From contig NZ_BMNN01000003.1 of the NCBI RefSeq assembly GCF_014646575.1, positions 1-64,000 of the forward strand: 64,000 nucleotides of DNA, in the 5' to 3' direction. Source of the DNA: Halopseudomonas pertucinogena (GTDB lineage Bacteria > Pseudomonadota > Gammaproteobacteria > Pseudomonadales > Pseudomonadaceae). Position 1 is the first letter of the stretch, and the number at the start of each line of letters is the position of its first letter. This document shows, in pieces, positions 18,703-28,551 of the stretch. Made by a program: the position numbers and the translations under genes. The notes beneath the pieces are model-generated. The model was not told the DNA's origin. It was given only the letters and a program-made list of their open reading frames with translations, and did no database searches.

Positions 18703-19728
18703 ATGTCCAAGCGAAACCTCACCCGACGCCAGAGCTGGCGCATCCAGAAGATTCAGGACGAGCGCAGTGCCCGTGCCGAGCGACGTGCCGAACGGGCGGA
18801 AGAAACCCTGCTCGGCGGCGATCTCGGCAGCGAGCAGCAGGGGCTGGTGATTGCCCACTTCGGCGTTCAGGTCGATGTGGAAGCGCTGGACGGTGCCGAA
18901 CGTGGCCAGGTCCGCCGCTGCCACCGCCGTGCCAACCTGCCGGCGCTGGTCACCGGCGACCGGGTGGTCTGGCGTGCGGACAATCAGCAGAGCGGTGTGA
19001 TCGTCGCCCTGCAGCCCCGCCGCACCGAGCTGTTCCGGCCGGACCATCGGGGCCAGCTCAAACCCGTGGCGGCCAACGTCGACCGCCTGGTGATCGTGTT
19101 TGCCGCCCTGCCCCAGCCCCACCGCAATCTGATCGATCGTTATCTCGTCGCGGCGGAACAGGCGCAGCTCGAACCGCTGCTGGTACTGAACAAGGCCGAC
19201 CTGCTCGAGTTGCCGGAACATGCTGAAATTCGCACCTGGCTGGATGACTATGCCGCGCTGGGCTACCGCACCCTGTGCCTGTCAGCCACCGCCGGTGATG
19301 GGCTCGACACGCTGCGCCGGGAACTCAGGGATCATGTGAACGTCTTTGTCGGCCAGTCCGGAGTCGGCAAGTCCTCCCTCATCAACGCCCTGCTGCCGGA
19401 CGCGGATCTGCGCGTCGGCGCCCTGTCGGAAATGACCGGCAAGGGCACCCACACCACCACTACTGCCCGGCTGTTTCACTTCCCGGAGGGCGGCGATCTG
19501 ATCGACTCACCCGGTATCCGCGAATTCGGCCTGATGCACATCAGCCATGAGGACCTGCTGGATGGCTTCATCGAATTCCGCCCCTTCCTCGGCCATTGTC
19601 GCTTCCGCGATTGCCAGCACCTGCACGAGCCCGGCTGCGCACTGCTGGCTGCCGTGGCCAGCGGTGCCATCTCCCCAGGCCGGATGAACAGCTACCGACA
19701 CATCCTGGCGAGCCTGCAGGACAACTGA
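18703..19728 (+). CDS. rsgA: Small ribosomal subunit biogenesis GTPase RsgA
   Basis: RsgA is a circularly permuted GTPase that checks late 30S maturation. The 341-residue protein has an N-terminal OB fold, then NKADLLE (G4) before the P-loop [12 protein letters not shown] (G1) and [10 protein letters not shown] (G3), which is the permuted order. The C-terminal zinc knuckle is [14 protein letters not shown]. The ATG at 18703 gives [18 protein letters not shown], the family start; an upstream in-frame start in the orn promoter region is unlikely. It ends 5 bp before the convergent motB. Confidence 0.98.
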   Translation: MSKRNLTRRQSWRIQKIQDERSARAERRAERAEETLLGGDLGSEQQGLVIAHFGVQVDVEALDGAERGQVRRCHRRANLPALVTGDRVVWRADNQQSGVIVALQPRRTELFRPDHRGQLKPVAANVDRLVIVFAALPQPHRNLIDRYLVAAEQAQLEPLLVLNKADLLELPEHAEIRTWLDDYAALGYRTLCLSATAGDGLDTLRRELRDHVNVFVGQSGVGKSSLINALLPDADLRVGALSEMTGKGTHTTTTARLFHFPEGGDLIDSPGIREFGLMHISHEDLLDGFIEFRPFLGHCRFRDCQHLHEPGCALLAAVASGAISPGRMNSYRHILASLQDN

Positions 19729-19733
19729 AGGTT

Positions 19734-20750
19734 TCAGGGCGTGTTCAGCTGACGCAGGGCGCCCTCTGCATCGAACAGGTTCCGCGGCTGTGGCTGCTCA
19801 ACCGGCGCTGCCTCAGGCTGCATTTCCGGCGGCTCCCGGGGCACCTCCTCCGCGGCCTGCGGCTTCACTTCATCGGCTACCGTCCGGGCACCGGTATCGC
19901 GCTGGAGTGCCTGTTCGGCACGTCGGTTCATGACCACGATATCGATCCGGCGGTTGATCGGGTTCAGCGGATTCGCCTCATCGAACAGCGCCGAATCTGC
20001 GTAGCCCACCACCCGCGCCACCTGCTGCGGAGGATAGCCTGCCGCCTCCAGTGTGCGGCGAGCGGCGTTGGCACGCTGGGTTGACAGCTCCCAGTTGCCG
20101 TAATCGCGCCTGCCAACATAGGGCATGGCATCGGTATGGCCGCTGATGCTGATCTTCTTCGGGCTCTTGGCAATGGTATCGCTCAGCGCCAGCAGAATAT
20201 CCTCGAAATAGGGCTGCAGATCGGGACTGCCACTGGCAAACATCGGCCGGTTCTCCGCATCGACTATCTGGATGCGCAGCCCTTCCATGGTGAACTCCAT
20301 CAGAATCTGTTCGCGGAAGCGTTGCAGTACCGGCTCGGTATCGATCTTGTTCTGCAGCTCCTGCAGCAGCAGATCAAGCTCGCGCAGCTCGATCACGTCT
20401 GGCCGCTGCTGCTCTTCAACTGGCGACGCCATATCCATTGGCTGATCGGCATCCAGGGGCTCGATTTCGATCAGGTTTTCCTCGTTCAGGGTGCGTTGCG
20501 GCGCCGGGGTCGGCGAGCCGCCGAGATCGATGGGATGCGGGCTGCCGCCGTCGAAATTGATCGGATCCTTGAAGTACGCCGAGACCATCTTCAGCTGCTC
20601 GGGCGTAGCCACCGTGACCAGCCACATGACCAGGAAAAACGCCATCATGGCAATGGCGAAGTCGGCAAAGGCAATCTTCCACGAGCCGCCATGATGGGCG
20701 CCGGCCCGGCGGCTGACCCGTTTGACGATTATCGGCTGGTCGCTGCTCAC
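19734..20750 (-). CDS. motB: Flagellar stator protein MotB
   Basis: MotB anchors the stator to peptidoglycan and carries the proton path with MotA. The 338-residue protein has one membrane helix (about residues 27-47) in WKIAFADFAIAMMAFFLVMW, with the proton-accepting Asp at residue 30. An OmpA-like domain follows (about 175-290), with ISGHTDAMPY and the NPINRRIDIVVM end. A Pro/Glu-rich tail closes the protein. The start is a GTG at 20750, one base after the motA stop, with the motA 3' end (GGGGCG) as a weak ribosome site. With motA it forms a separate motAB operon, as usual in pseudomonads. Confidence 0.97.
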   Translation of the reverse strand: MSSDQPIIVKRVSRRAGAHHGGSWKIAFADFAIAMMAFFLVMWLVTVATPEQLKMVSAYFKDPINFDGGSPHPIDLGGSPTPAPQRTLNEENLIEIEPLDADQPMDMASPVEEQQRPDVIELRELDLLLQELQNKIDTEPVLQRFREQILMEFTMEGLRIQIVDAENRPMFASGSPDLQPYFEDILLALSDTIAKSPKKISISGHTDAMPYVGRRDYGNWELSTQRANAARRTLEAAGYPPQQVARVVGYADSALFDEANPLNPINRRIDIVVMNRRAEQALQRDTGARTVADEVKPQAAEEVPREPPEMQPEAAPVEQPQPRNLFDAEGALRQLNTP

Positions 20751-20751
20751 C

Positions 20752-21606
20752 TCAGCGCCCCTTCACCGAGGCTTCCAGCTCGGCAAAGCTCGGGCGGGCC
20801 GCAGTGAACAGTGCCTTGCGGCCGAACTCGACCGCAAGCGCCGGCGGCAGCCCCTGGGCACTGGCCACCAGGCACATCTTGATCGCCTCGTAGGTGTTGG
20901 CCTCCTCTTCGGCATCGTGCTGCATGGCAGCGGCGAACGGCCCGACGAAGCCGTAGGCGGCCAGGATACCGAGGAAGGTTCCCACCAGCGCGGTACCGAC
21001 CTTCTCGCCGATCATTGCATTGTCTGCCTCGCCGAGGATGCTCATGGTGATGACGATGCCCAGCACCGCGGCCACGATACCGAAGCCCGGCAGCGCGTCC
21101 GCCACCCGGTTGAGCGCGTGGGACGGACCGCTGAGCTCTTCGGTCAGGGTGGATATCTCGACGTCGAACAATGCCTCCAGCTCGTGGGGGGCCATGGTGC
21201 CGGTGGACATGATCCGCAGATAGTCGCAGATGAATGCGGTCATGTGCTCATCCTTGAGAATGGCGGGGTACTTGGTGAAGATCGGACTTTCCTGGGGCTC
21301 TTCGATATCCGCCTCGATGGCCATCATCCCTTCGCGGCGACTCTTGTTGAGGATTTCATAGAGCAATCCCAGCACGTCGAGGTAGAAGGGTTTGTTGAAG
21401 CGATGGCCGAAAATGAGCTGCGGAATCTTGGCAAACACCTTCTTCACCACCGCCAGATTGTTGGCCACGAGAAAGGCTCCCAGCGCCGCACCGCCGATGA
21501 TGATGATCTCGAAGGGATGCCACAGGGCAGCGACCGCACCACCTGACATGATGAAACCGCCCAGCACGCTGGCGATGACGACGACATAACCCACAATTTT
21601 CAACAT
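20752..21606 (-). CDS. motA: Flagellar stator protein MotA
   Basis: MotA is the four-helix inner-membrane subunit (five per complex with two MotB) that pushes on FliG. The 284-residue sequence starts MLKIVGYVVVIASVLGG and has the second helix in the PFEIIIIGGAALGAFLVAN region, a large charged cytoplasmic loop, and the C-terminal pair of helices in GFGIVAAVLGIVITM and GTFLGILAAYGFVGPFA. The ATG at 21606 is favoured by length (283-295 in relatives); a TTG four codons upstream is the alternative. The next gene upstream is the divergent rhdA. Confidence 0.97.
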   Translation of the reverse strand: MLKIVGYVVVIASVLGGFIMSGGAVAALWHPFEIIIIGGAALGAFLVANNLAVVKKVFAKIPQLIFGHRFNKPFYLDVLGLLYEILNKSRREGMMAIEADIEEPQESPIFTKYPAILKDEHMTAFICDYLRIMSTGTMAPHELEALFDVEISTLTEELSGPSHALNRVADALPGFGIVAAVLGIVITMSILGEADNAMIGEKVGTALVGTFLGILAAYGFVGPFAAAMQHDAEEEANTYEAIKMCLVASAQGLPPALAVEFGRKALFTAARPSFAELEASVKGR

Positions 21607-21796
21607 AAGAACCGACAATCCCTGAACAGCAACTGACCCGCTTTCGCGTTATAGTCTGCATCGGATAACAACGCCGACCCACGCATGAAGTCTCACAGAC
21701 CCTGCTATCGGCCAACCGCGGAAAATTTTGAGCCGAGATTATAGCGTCAGCGGTCGGACAATCCGGTCGCCGGCACGAGAATAATTGGAACAGACA

Positions 21797-22612
21797 ATGA
21801 CAGACACCTCCCTGCCGCTGTTGCTGGAGCCATCTGCGCTCCCGTCGCAGCTGGACCCGGCGCGTTTTCGCCTGGTCGACCTCAGCCGTTCCGAGCAATA
21901 CGCTGCGGCACACATTCCCGGCGCGGTGCACCTGCCGCCGGGCAGCATCGCCTCCCCCGCGCCGCGACCGGGGCTGTTGCCCGATCTGCAGCACCTGCAA
22001 CACATCCTTGGCAGCCTCGGTCATCATGACCAGCTGCACTACATCGTCTACGACGATGAGGGTGGCGGCTGGGCCGGGCGCTTCATCTGGCTGCTGGACA
22101 GCATCGGCCATGAGCGTTACAGCTATCTCAACGGGGGGCTGGTCGCCTGGCATGGTGAAGGACTGCCGCTGGAACAGCAGAGCAATCACGTCGAACCGAC
22201 CCAGCCATCACTGAGCATCGACAGCAGCGTGACCATCGATCTGGATACTCTGCTGGCGGATCTTCACAACCCCGACCGGGTCATCTGGGATGCCCGCTCG
22301 CCCGGGGAATACCGCGGTGAGCGGGTATTTGCTGCCAAGGGCGGCCACATACCCGGGGCGGTCAACCTCGAGTGGACCGCCGGCATGGACCCCGAACGCG
22401 GCCTGCGCCTGCGCAAGGACCTGGCCAGCAAGCTGGCGGCACTGGGCATTACGCCCGACCGGGAGGTCGTCACCCACTGCCAGTCCCATCACCGCTCCGG
22501 CTTCACCTATCTGGCGGCGAAGATTCTCGGCTACCCCCGGGTAAAAGCCTACGCCGGCTCCTGGTCCGAGTGGGGCAACCACCCCGCCACCCCTGTTGAA
22601 ACTCAAGGCTGA
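21797..22612 (+). CDS. rhdA: Thiosulfate:cyanide sulfurtransferase (rhodanese)
   Basis: RhdA moves sulfane sulfur from thiosulfate to thiophilic acceptors; in Azotobacter and Pseudomonas it protects against oxidative stress or cyanide. The 271-residue tandem-rhodanese protein has an inactive N-terminal domain (LVDLSRSEQYAAAHIPGAVH) and a catalytic C-terminal domain with the loop CQSHHRSG. This loop resembles A. vinelandii RhdA (CQTHHRSG) rather than the CRxGx[R/T] loop of most rhodaneses. The ATG at 21797 gives exactly the RhdA length; the TTG four codons upstream is less likely. It precedes psd by 6 bp, the typical Pseudomonas rhdA-psd pair. Confidence 0.95.
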   Translation: MTDTSLPLLLEPSALPSQLDPARFRLVDLSRSEQYAAAHIPGAVHLPPGSIASPAPRPGLLPDLQHLQHILGSLGHHDQLHYIVYDDEGGGWAGRFIWLLDSIGHERYSYLNGGLVAWHGEGLPLEQQSNHVEPTQPSLSIDSSVTIDLDTLLADLHNPDRVIWDARSPGEYRGERVFAAKGGHIPGAVNLEWTAGMDPERGLRLRKDLASKLAALGITPDREVVTHCQSHHRSGFTYLAAKILGYPRVKAYAGSWSEWGNHPATPVETQG

Positions 22613-22618
22613 CAACGC

Positions 22619-23473
22619 ATGCAAGATCGTCTATTCATCGCTTCCCAATATCTCCTGCCCCAGCACCTGCTGTCACGCCTGGCCGGCGGCCTGGCCAACT
22701 GCACCTGGGATTGGGTGAAGAACCCGTTCATCACCTGGTTCGTCAAGCGCTATCAGGTCGACATGAGCCAGGCCATCGAGCAGGACCCCACTGCCTATGC
22801 CTGTTTCAATGATTTCTTCACCCGTGCGCTGCTGCCCGATGCCCGCCCGCTGGACCCGGGCGAGCGCAGCATCCTCTGCCCCGCCGACGGCGCCATCAGC
22901 CAGCTGGGCGCCATCGAGCACGGTCGCATCTTCCAGGCCAAGGGCCAGAGTTTCAGCGTACTCGAGTTGCTGGGTGGCAACCCGGCCCACGCCAGCCAGT
23001 TTCAGGGCGGCCAGTTTGCCACGGTCTACCTGTCCCCCAGCGACTATCACCGGGTACACATGCCCCTGGCCGGCACGCTGCGCGAGATGATCCATGTACC
23101 CGGCAAACTGTTCTCGGTGAACCAGACCACCGCGGAGAATGTGCCGGAGCTGTTTGCCCGCAACGAGCGGGTGGTGTGCCTGTTTGATACCGAAGCCGGC
23201 CCGATGGCGGTGGTGCTGGTCGGTGCGATGATCGTCGCTTCGATCGAGACGGTCTGGGCCGGGCTGGTGGCACCGCCCTCCCGGCAGGTACGCAGCGAGG
23301 TGTACGGCGCCAGCGCACCGCATCTGGAGCGCGGCGCGGAAATGGGCCGTTTCAAGCTGGGCTCCACTGCCATCGTCCTGTTCGGGCCGGGCCATGCCCG
23401 GTGGGACGAACAGCTTGGCGCCGGCAGTCTGGTGCGCATGGGTCAGAAACTGGGTGAACGTCTGAGCGGCTGA
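22619..23473 (+). CDS. psd: Phosphatidylserine decarboxylase proenzyme
   Basis: Psd makes phosphatidylethanolamine at the inner membrane. The 284-residue proenzyme has the conserved CPADGAISQLG, the SPSDYHRVHMP motif with catalytic-triad Asp and His, and the self-cleavage site LGST in FKLGSTAIVLF near residue 250. Cleavage before the Ser gives the pyruvoyl-bearing alpha chain. The ATG at 22619 is 6 bp after rhdA, so both are probably on one transcript that ends at the terminator at 23491-23528. Confidence 0.98.
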   Translation: MQDRLFIASQYLLPQHLLSRLAGGLANCTWDWVKNPFITWFVKRYQVDMSQAIEQDPTAYACFNDFFTRALLPDARPLDPGERSILCPADGAISQLGAIEHGRIFQAKGQSFSVLELLGGNPAHASQFQGGQFATVYLSPSDYHRVHMPLAGTLREMIHVPGKLFSVNQTTAENVPELFARNERVVCLFDTEAGPMAVVLVGAMIVASIETVWAGLVAPPSRQVRSEVYGASAPHLERGAEMGRFKLGSTAIVLFGPGHARWDEQLGAGSLVRMGQKLGERLSG

Positions 23474-23490
23474 ACAGACTCAGCGCCCAC

Positions 23491-23528
23491 AAAAAAACCC
23501 CGGACGGGAAACCGTACCGGGGTTTTTT
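23491..23528. terminator. Bidirectional terminator between psd and groEL
   Basis: The + strand reads AAAAAAACCCCGG, a loop of about 14 bases, then CCGGGGTTTTTT. Stem plus flanking A and T tracts allow termination for both psd (plus) and groEL (minus). Confidence 0.95.
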
Positions 23529-23555
23529 GATCGGCCTGGCAAGCCGGGTCGGCTG

Positions 23556-25211
<1,656 letters not shown>

Positions 25212-25248
25212 TCAATGAATTCGTTCAGTGGTCGGACTGGGCAGGACT

Positions 25249-25542
25249 TCAGCCTTCCAGAACGCCGTAGATTTCAGATTCGCTCATCATCAGCAGCTCT
25301 TCACCATCGATCTTGATGGTGCTGCTGCCGGAGTAGGGGCCGAACACGACTTTGTCCCCTTCCTTCACAGCCAGGGGACGAACTTCGCCATTGTCCAGCA
25401 GGCGCCCGGTACCAACAGCAATGACCACGCCGGTGTTCGGTTTTTCTGCTGCAGAGCCAGGCAGAACGATACCGCCAGCGGTTTTTGTCTCTTCTTCGCT
25501 GCGACGAACGACTACGCGATCGTGTAACGGACGGATTTTCAT
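25249..25542 (-). CDS. groES: Co-chaperonin GroES
   Basis: GroES is the heptameric lid of the GroEL chamber. The 97-residue protein starts [20 protein letters not shown], includes the mobile loop [12 protein letters not shown], and ends [19 protein letters not shown]. The ATG at 25542 is the family start; the open frame extends upstream through the leader but is not conserved. It is the first gene of the groESL operon, with a leader of roughly 130 nt. Confidence 0.99.
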   Translation of the reverse strand: MKIRPLHDRVVVRRSEEETKTAGGIVLPGSAAEKPNTGVVIAVGTGRLLDNGEVRPLAVKEGDKVVFGPYSGSSTIKIDGEELLMMSESEIYGVLEG

Positions 25543-25677
25543 CGTTTTGAGTCTCCCAATAGTAAGCAAATCGCCGGAAATCCGGCATTCCAAGTAAGCC
25601 AGGCCTCGCGGCCTGCAGGGCGCAGCGCGCCCCAGTTCAAAAGCCCCCGCAGGGACAGTAAATCTGACTGCAACCCT

Positions 25678-25705
25678 TGATGGGGATGATCCAGAGCATT
25701 TCAAG
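25678..25705 (-). promoter_or_regulatory. Sigma-32 (RpoH) heat-shock promoter of groESL
   Basis: On the minus strand the -35 element CTTGAAA (25705-25699) and the -10 element CCCCATCA (25685-25678) are 13 bases apart. This fits the E. coli sigma-32 consensus CTTGAAA-N(13-14)-CCCCATNT almost perfectly. The start of transcription should lie near 25670. Confidence 0.93.
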
Positions 25706-25722
25706 GGGTGCCGGAAATTTTT

Positions 25723-26184
25723 TTATCGGTCGGAGAGGCGCGAGCGGTCATCCCGGTCAGGGGACTCACCCGCCTGCCACTCACCCTCGATGATGGTGTA
25801 CTCACCCCGTTGCCAGGTGCGCGGGCCGCCCTCGTCATTGCCGCCATCGGGCCCGCCGCCACCGCCGCGGTGACGCAGCGCCATGATCAGACAGGGAATG
25901 GCGAGCACATCGCTCACCAGGCCGGGAAAGGCAATCAGCACCCCGGCCAGCACACCCCACATGCCGGATTTGAGCACGGCCTGGGGGCTGCGGTTGACCA
26001 GCATCTGCTGCTGCAGGCGCTGCAGCATGCCCCAGCCGTTACGCTGGATGAGCATGAGCCCGGCAATGCCGGTAAACAGCACCCACAACAGGGTCAGGCC
26101 GACACCGACGGCCTGACCGAGGATGATCAGACTGGCCAGCTCGATCAGTGGAAACGCCAACAGCAATATGCGCAGCAAGGGCAT
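25723..26184 (-). CDS. fxsA: FxsA family membrane protein
   Basis: FxsA is a small inner-membrane protein; in E. coli extra copies relieve F-plasmid exclusion of phage T7, but the normal role is unclear. The 153-residue protein has hydrophobic segments at about residues 3-20 (LLRILLLAFPLIELASL), 25-45 and 75-100 (GVLAGVLIAFPGLVSDVLAI), the latter being the most conserved part of the family. A charged Gly-rich tail follows. The ATG at 26184 is preceded by GAGG; 64 upstream in-frame codons are rejected. It lies directly upstream of groESL, a common pseudomonad order. Its stop is about 18 bp before the sigma-32 promoter. Confidence 0.93.
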   Translation of the reverse strand: MPLLRILLLAFPLIELASLIILGQAVGVGLTLLWVLFTGIAGLMLIQRNGWGMLQRLQQQMLVNRSPQAVLKSGMWGVLAGVLIAFPGLVSDVLAIPCLIMALRHRGGGGGPDGGNDEGGPRTWQRGEYTIIEGEWQAGESPDRDDRSRLSDR

Positions 26185-26344
26185 GAACACCTCAGTAGCA
26201 GGTTCGAAGAATCTATATGGGGCCCATCCACCGGCTTTCAACCCCGACGCCGGCCCGGGATTTCGTGTTTCAGGGCTATTCATTATGGCCGGCGGTTGTT
26301 GCATGCTTGTGCTCCTGACAACAAGCACATTCAAGGAGCAGTGA

Positions 26345-27103
26345 ATGCAACTGAACGACAGCGTGATCATCATCACCGGCGGTGGCCAGGGCCTGGGTCG
26401 GGCAATGGCGGAGTATCTCGCCGGCCGTGGCGCCCGCCTGGCCCTGGTGGACCTTGGCCAGGAGCGGCTGGACGAGGCAGTAGCGGCGTGCAGGGCGGCC
26501 GGCGGCGAGGCGCGCAGCTATATCTGCAATGTCGCCGACGAGCAGCAGGTGATCGACATGGTCGCGCAGGTCGCGCAGGACTTCGGCAGCATCCATGGTC
26601 TGATCAACAATGCGGGGATCCTGCGCGACGGTCTGCTGCTGAAGGTACGGGATGGCGAGATTCAGAAGATGCCGCTGAACCAGTGGCAGTCGGTGATCGA
26701 CGTCAACCTCACCGGGGTGTTCCTCTGCACCCGAGAAGTGGCGGCGAAGATGATCGAGCTGGAGAACCAGGGGCTGATCATCAACATCTCCTCCATCTCC
26801 CGGGCCGGCAACATGGGGCAGTCCAATTACTCGGCGGCCAAGGCCGGGGTGGCAGCGATGACCGTAGTGTGGGCGAAGGAGCTGGCCCGCTACGGCATTC
26901 GCGTCGCCGGTATCGCGCCGGGCTTCATCGAGACCGAGATGACCGGCAGCATGAAACCCGAAGCGCTGGAAAAGATGACCGCCGGCATTCCCCTCCGGCG
27001 CATGGGCAAGCCAGAGGAAATCGCCCATTCGGCGGCCTACCTGTTCGAGAACGACTATTACAGCGGACGCATTCTCGAGCTGGACGGCGGTCTGCGCCTC
27101 TAG
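26345..27103 (+). CDS. Short-chain dehydrogenase/reductase (FabG-like)
   Basis: This 252-residue NAD(P)-dependent SDR has the cofactor loop [12 protein letters not shown] (about residues 11-22), NNAG (about 86-89), a catalytic Ser in NISSISRAG, and the YSAAK motif (Tyr and Lys). The C-terminus [16 protein letters not shown] is typical of 3-ketoacyl-ACP reductase-like members. The substrate is unknown; a fatty-acyl or hydroxyacyl substrate is likely by resemblance to FabG. The ATG has AAGGAG upstream. It is a single gene, divergent from fxsA and convergent with the DUF481 gene. Confidence 0.9.
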   Translation: MQLNDSVIIITGGGQGLGRAMAEYLAGRGARLALVDLGQERLDEAVAACRAAGGEARSYICNVADEQQVIDMVAQVAQDFGSIHGLINNAGILRDGLLLKVRDGEIQKMPLNQWQSVIDVNLTGVFLCTREVAAKMIELENQGLIINISSISRAGNMGQSNYSAAKAGVAAMTVVWAKELARYGIRVAGIAPGFIETEMTGSMKPEALEKMTAGIPLRRMGKPEEIAHSAAYLFENDYYSGRILELDGGLRL

Positions 27104-27110
27104 TCAGCGT

Positions 27111-27133
27111 GGGACGGGTACTCCGCCCGTCCC
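27111..27133. terminator. Hairpin between convergent SDR and DUF481 genes
   Basis: GGGACGGG (27111-27118) and CCCGTCCC (27126-27133) flank a 7-base loop in the 35-bp convergent gap. It has no T-run on either side, so termination strength is uncertain. Confidence 0.55.
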
Positions 27134-27138
27134 TGCCT

Positions 27139-28149
27139 CTACCAGTTGACGCCCAGCCCCAGCGTATAGCGGGTCTCGTTCAGGCTCTTGTCATCGGAGC
27201 TGTTGATGTAGTCCCATTCGGTCAACAGACTCAATGATGCCCAGCTGTTGAGCAGGTAACGCAGCCCCAGCTCGGCATCCACCATGTAGTCCACGTTGTC
27301 GTCATAGGGCACGATGGTTTCGGCGTTGTGGACCAGCTGGAAGCGCTTGCCGAACAGGTAGCGCCGGTAATCCCAGTTCAGGCCCAGACCGTTGGTTCGG
27401 CTGTCCGAGCCATCGCGGCCGTCGAGCCGCAGATGCTCGAAACGCGCGGAGGTCTCGAAGCGGCCGAGGGCATTGTTCCACCACTCGTAACCGGGACCGG
27501 AACCGATCTGGATCTGCCGCTCCACATCGCCGATGTGGTCACGCATGTAGCTGACACGGTTCTGCCAGAACCACTTCTCGGCGAAGAACCAGCTCAGCGT
27601 ATAGTCGGTCTCCCACCAGTGACGGCTCTTGATGTCGTTTCGGTAGTCGCGCTCGAACTCGCTGGACAGCGCATGGCGCCAGTCGCCGTGGCGGGCCTCG
27701 GTGCTGACGTCGATGTCCAGGTCCCGTCGCTTCGACTCGGTATTGTCCAGCTCCAGCGACAGCGTCGCCCGGCCGTCCCAGATCCAGTCCTCCACCACCG
27801 GCTTGGGCTCCATGATCTGCCGCAGGCTCGCCAGCTCCACTTCCAGCGGCTGGGTCTGGCCGTTGACCAGCGTGATCCGGCCTTCCCCATCGGATGCTTG
27901 TATGCGCCGTGCGCGCTTAGTATCGTCAGCGGTCTTGACCAGCAGCGGTCCGTCGCTCTCAAGCGTACGAATGCGCCCGACATCGACCGCCACCTGGCCG
28001 GCCACATCGGAATGGAAGATCAGCCGGTTCCCCTCCATGAATTCGATCCGACCGGTGAGCCGGTCGCCATTATCGAGCCAGAGGGTATCGGCAAGGGTGG
28101 GCAGAGCGGGGAACAGGGCAACGAGCAGCACAAAACGCGACTTCAACAT
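27139..28149 (-). CDS. DUF481 (YdiY-like) outer-membrane protein
   Basis: The 336-residue product has a signal peptide (LKSRFVLLVALFPALPTLAD, cleavage near residue 20) and an N-terminal segment with DTLWLDNGDRLTGRIEFMEG, typical of proteins of the YdiY/DUF481 group. From about residue 120 it alternates aromatic and polar residues as in a beta-barrel, and it ends in TRYTLGLGVNW, with a terminal Trp typical of outer-membrane barrels. Function is not known for the family. The ATG at 28149 is favoured over a TTG two codons earlier. It diverges from the alkyltransferase-like gene. Confidence 0.85.
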   Translation of the reverse strand: MLKSRFVLLVALFPALPTLADTLWLDNGDRLTGRIEFMEGNRLIFHSDVAGQVAVDVGRIRTLESDGPLLVKTADDTKRARRIQASDGEGRITLVNGQTQPLEVELASLRQIMEPKPVVEDWIWDGRATLSLELDNTESKRRDLDIDVSTEARHGDWRHALSSEFERDYRNDIKSRHWWETDYTLSWFFAEKWFWQNRVSYMRDHIGDVERQIQIGSGPGYEWWNNALGRFETSARFEHLRLDGRDGSDSRTNGLGLNWDYRRYLFGKRFQLVHNAETIVPYDDNVDYMVDAELGLRYLLNSWASLSLLTEWDYINSSDDKSLNETRYTLGLGVNW

Positions 28150-28179
28150 GAACAACCATCCGCAGTGTGAACAGAACCA

Positions 28180-28551
28180 GTGACATTATCCACGACTGAT
28201 CGTTCCGGCGCCCGCTCCGTTGCTGCGGATCCTCGCAGGGAAGCGCTCTGGCAGGTGCTGGCGGCCATACCGCCGGGCCGGGTCTGCAGCTACGGCACAC
28301 TGGCGCAGCTGGCCGGGCTGGGCCGGGGTGCCCGTCTGGTGGGCCGCTGGCTCGGCCAGCTGCCGGATGACACCACCCTGCCCTGGCACCGTGTACTCAA
28401 CAGTCAGGGCCGCTTATCATTGCCTGCCGACCACCCCGCCGGGCAGGAACAGGCCCGTCGTCTGCTGGACGAAGGGGTGATTATCCACAACCGCCGCGTC
28501 AACATGGCCCGCTATGGCTGGCCGGACCCGATCGAGACGACATCCCGATGA
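28180..28551 (+). CDS. Alkyltransferase-like (ATL) protein, MGMT family without the acceptor Cys
   Basis: The 123-residue protein matches the DNA-binding domain of O6-alkylguanine-DNA methyltransferase: AIPPGRVCSYGTLAQLAG, ARLVGRWLGQL and a C-terminal RRVNMARYGWPDP. At the active site it has PWHRV instead of PCHRV, so Trp replaces the alkyl-accepting Cys. ATL proteins bind alkylated guanine and pass it to nucleotide excision repair. No in-frame ATG is near the N-terminus; a GTG at 28180 is the best start and has only a weak ribosome site. Its stop overlaps the ampG start (ATGA). Confidence 0.88.
   Translation: MTLSTTDRSGARSVAADPRREALWQVLAAIPPGRVCSYGTLAQLAGLGRGARLVGRWLGQLPDDTTLPWHRVLNSQGRLSLPADHPAGQEQARRLLDEGVIIHNRRVNMARYGWPDPIETTSR

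Noticed and set aside
25543-25704. N-terminal extension of GroES
   Set aside because: The frame is open, but it runs through the heat-shock promoter and leader; GroES starts at MKIRPLHDR.
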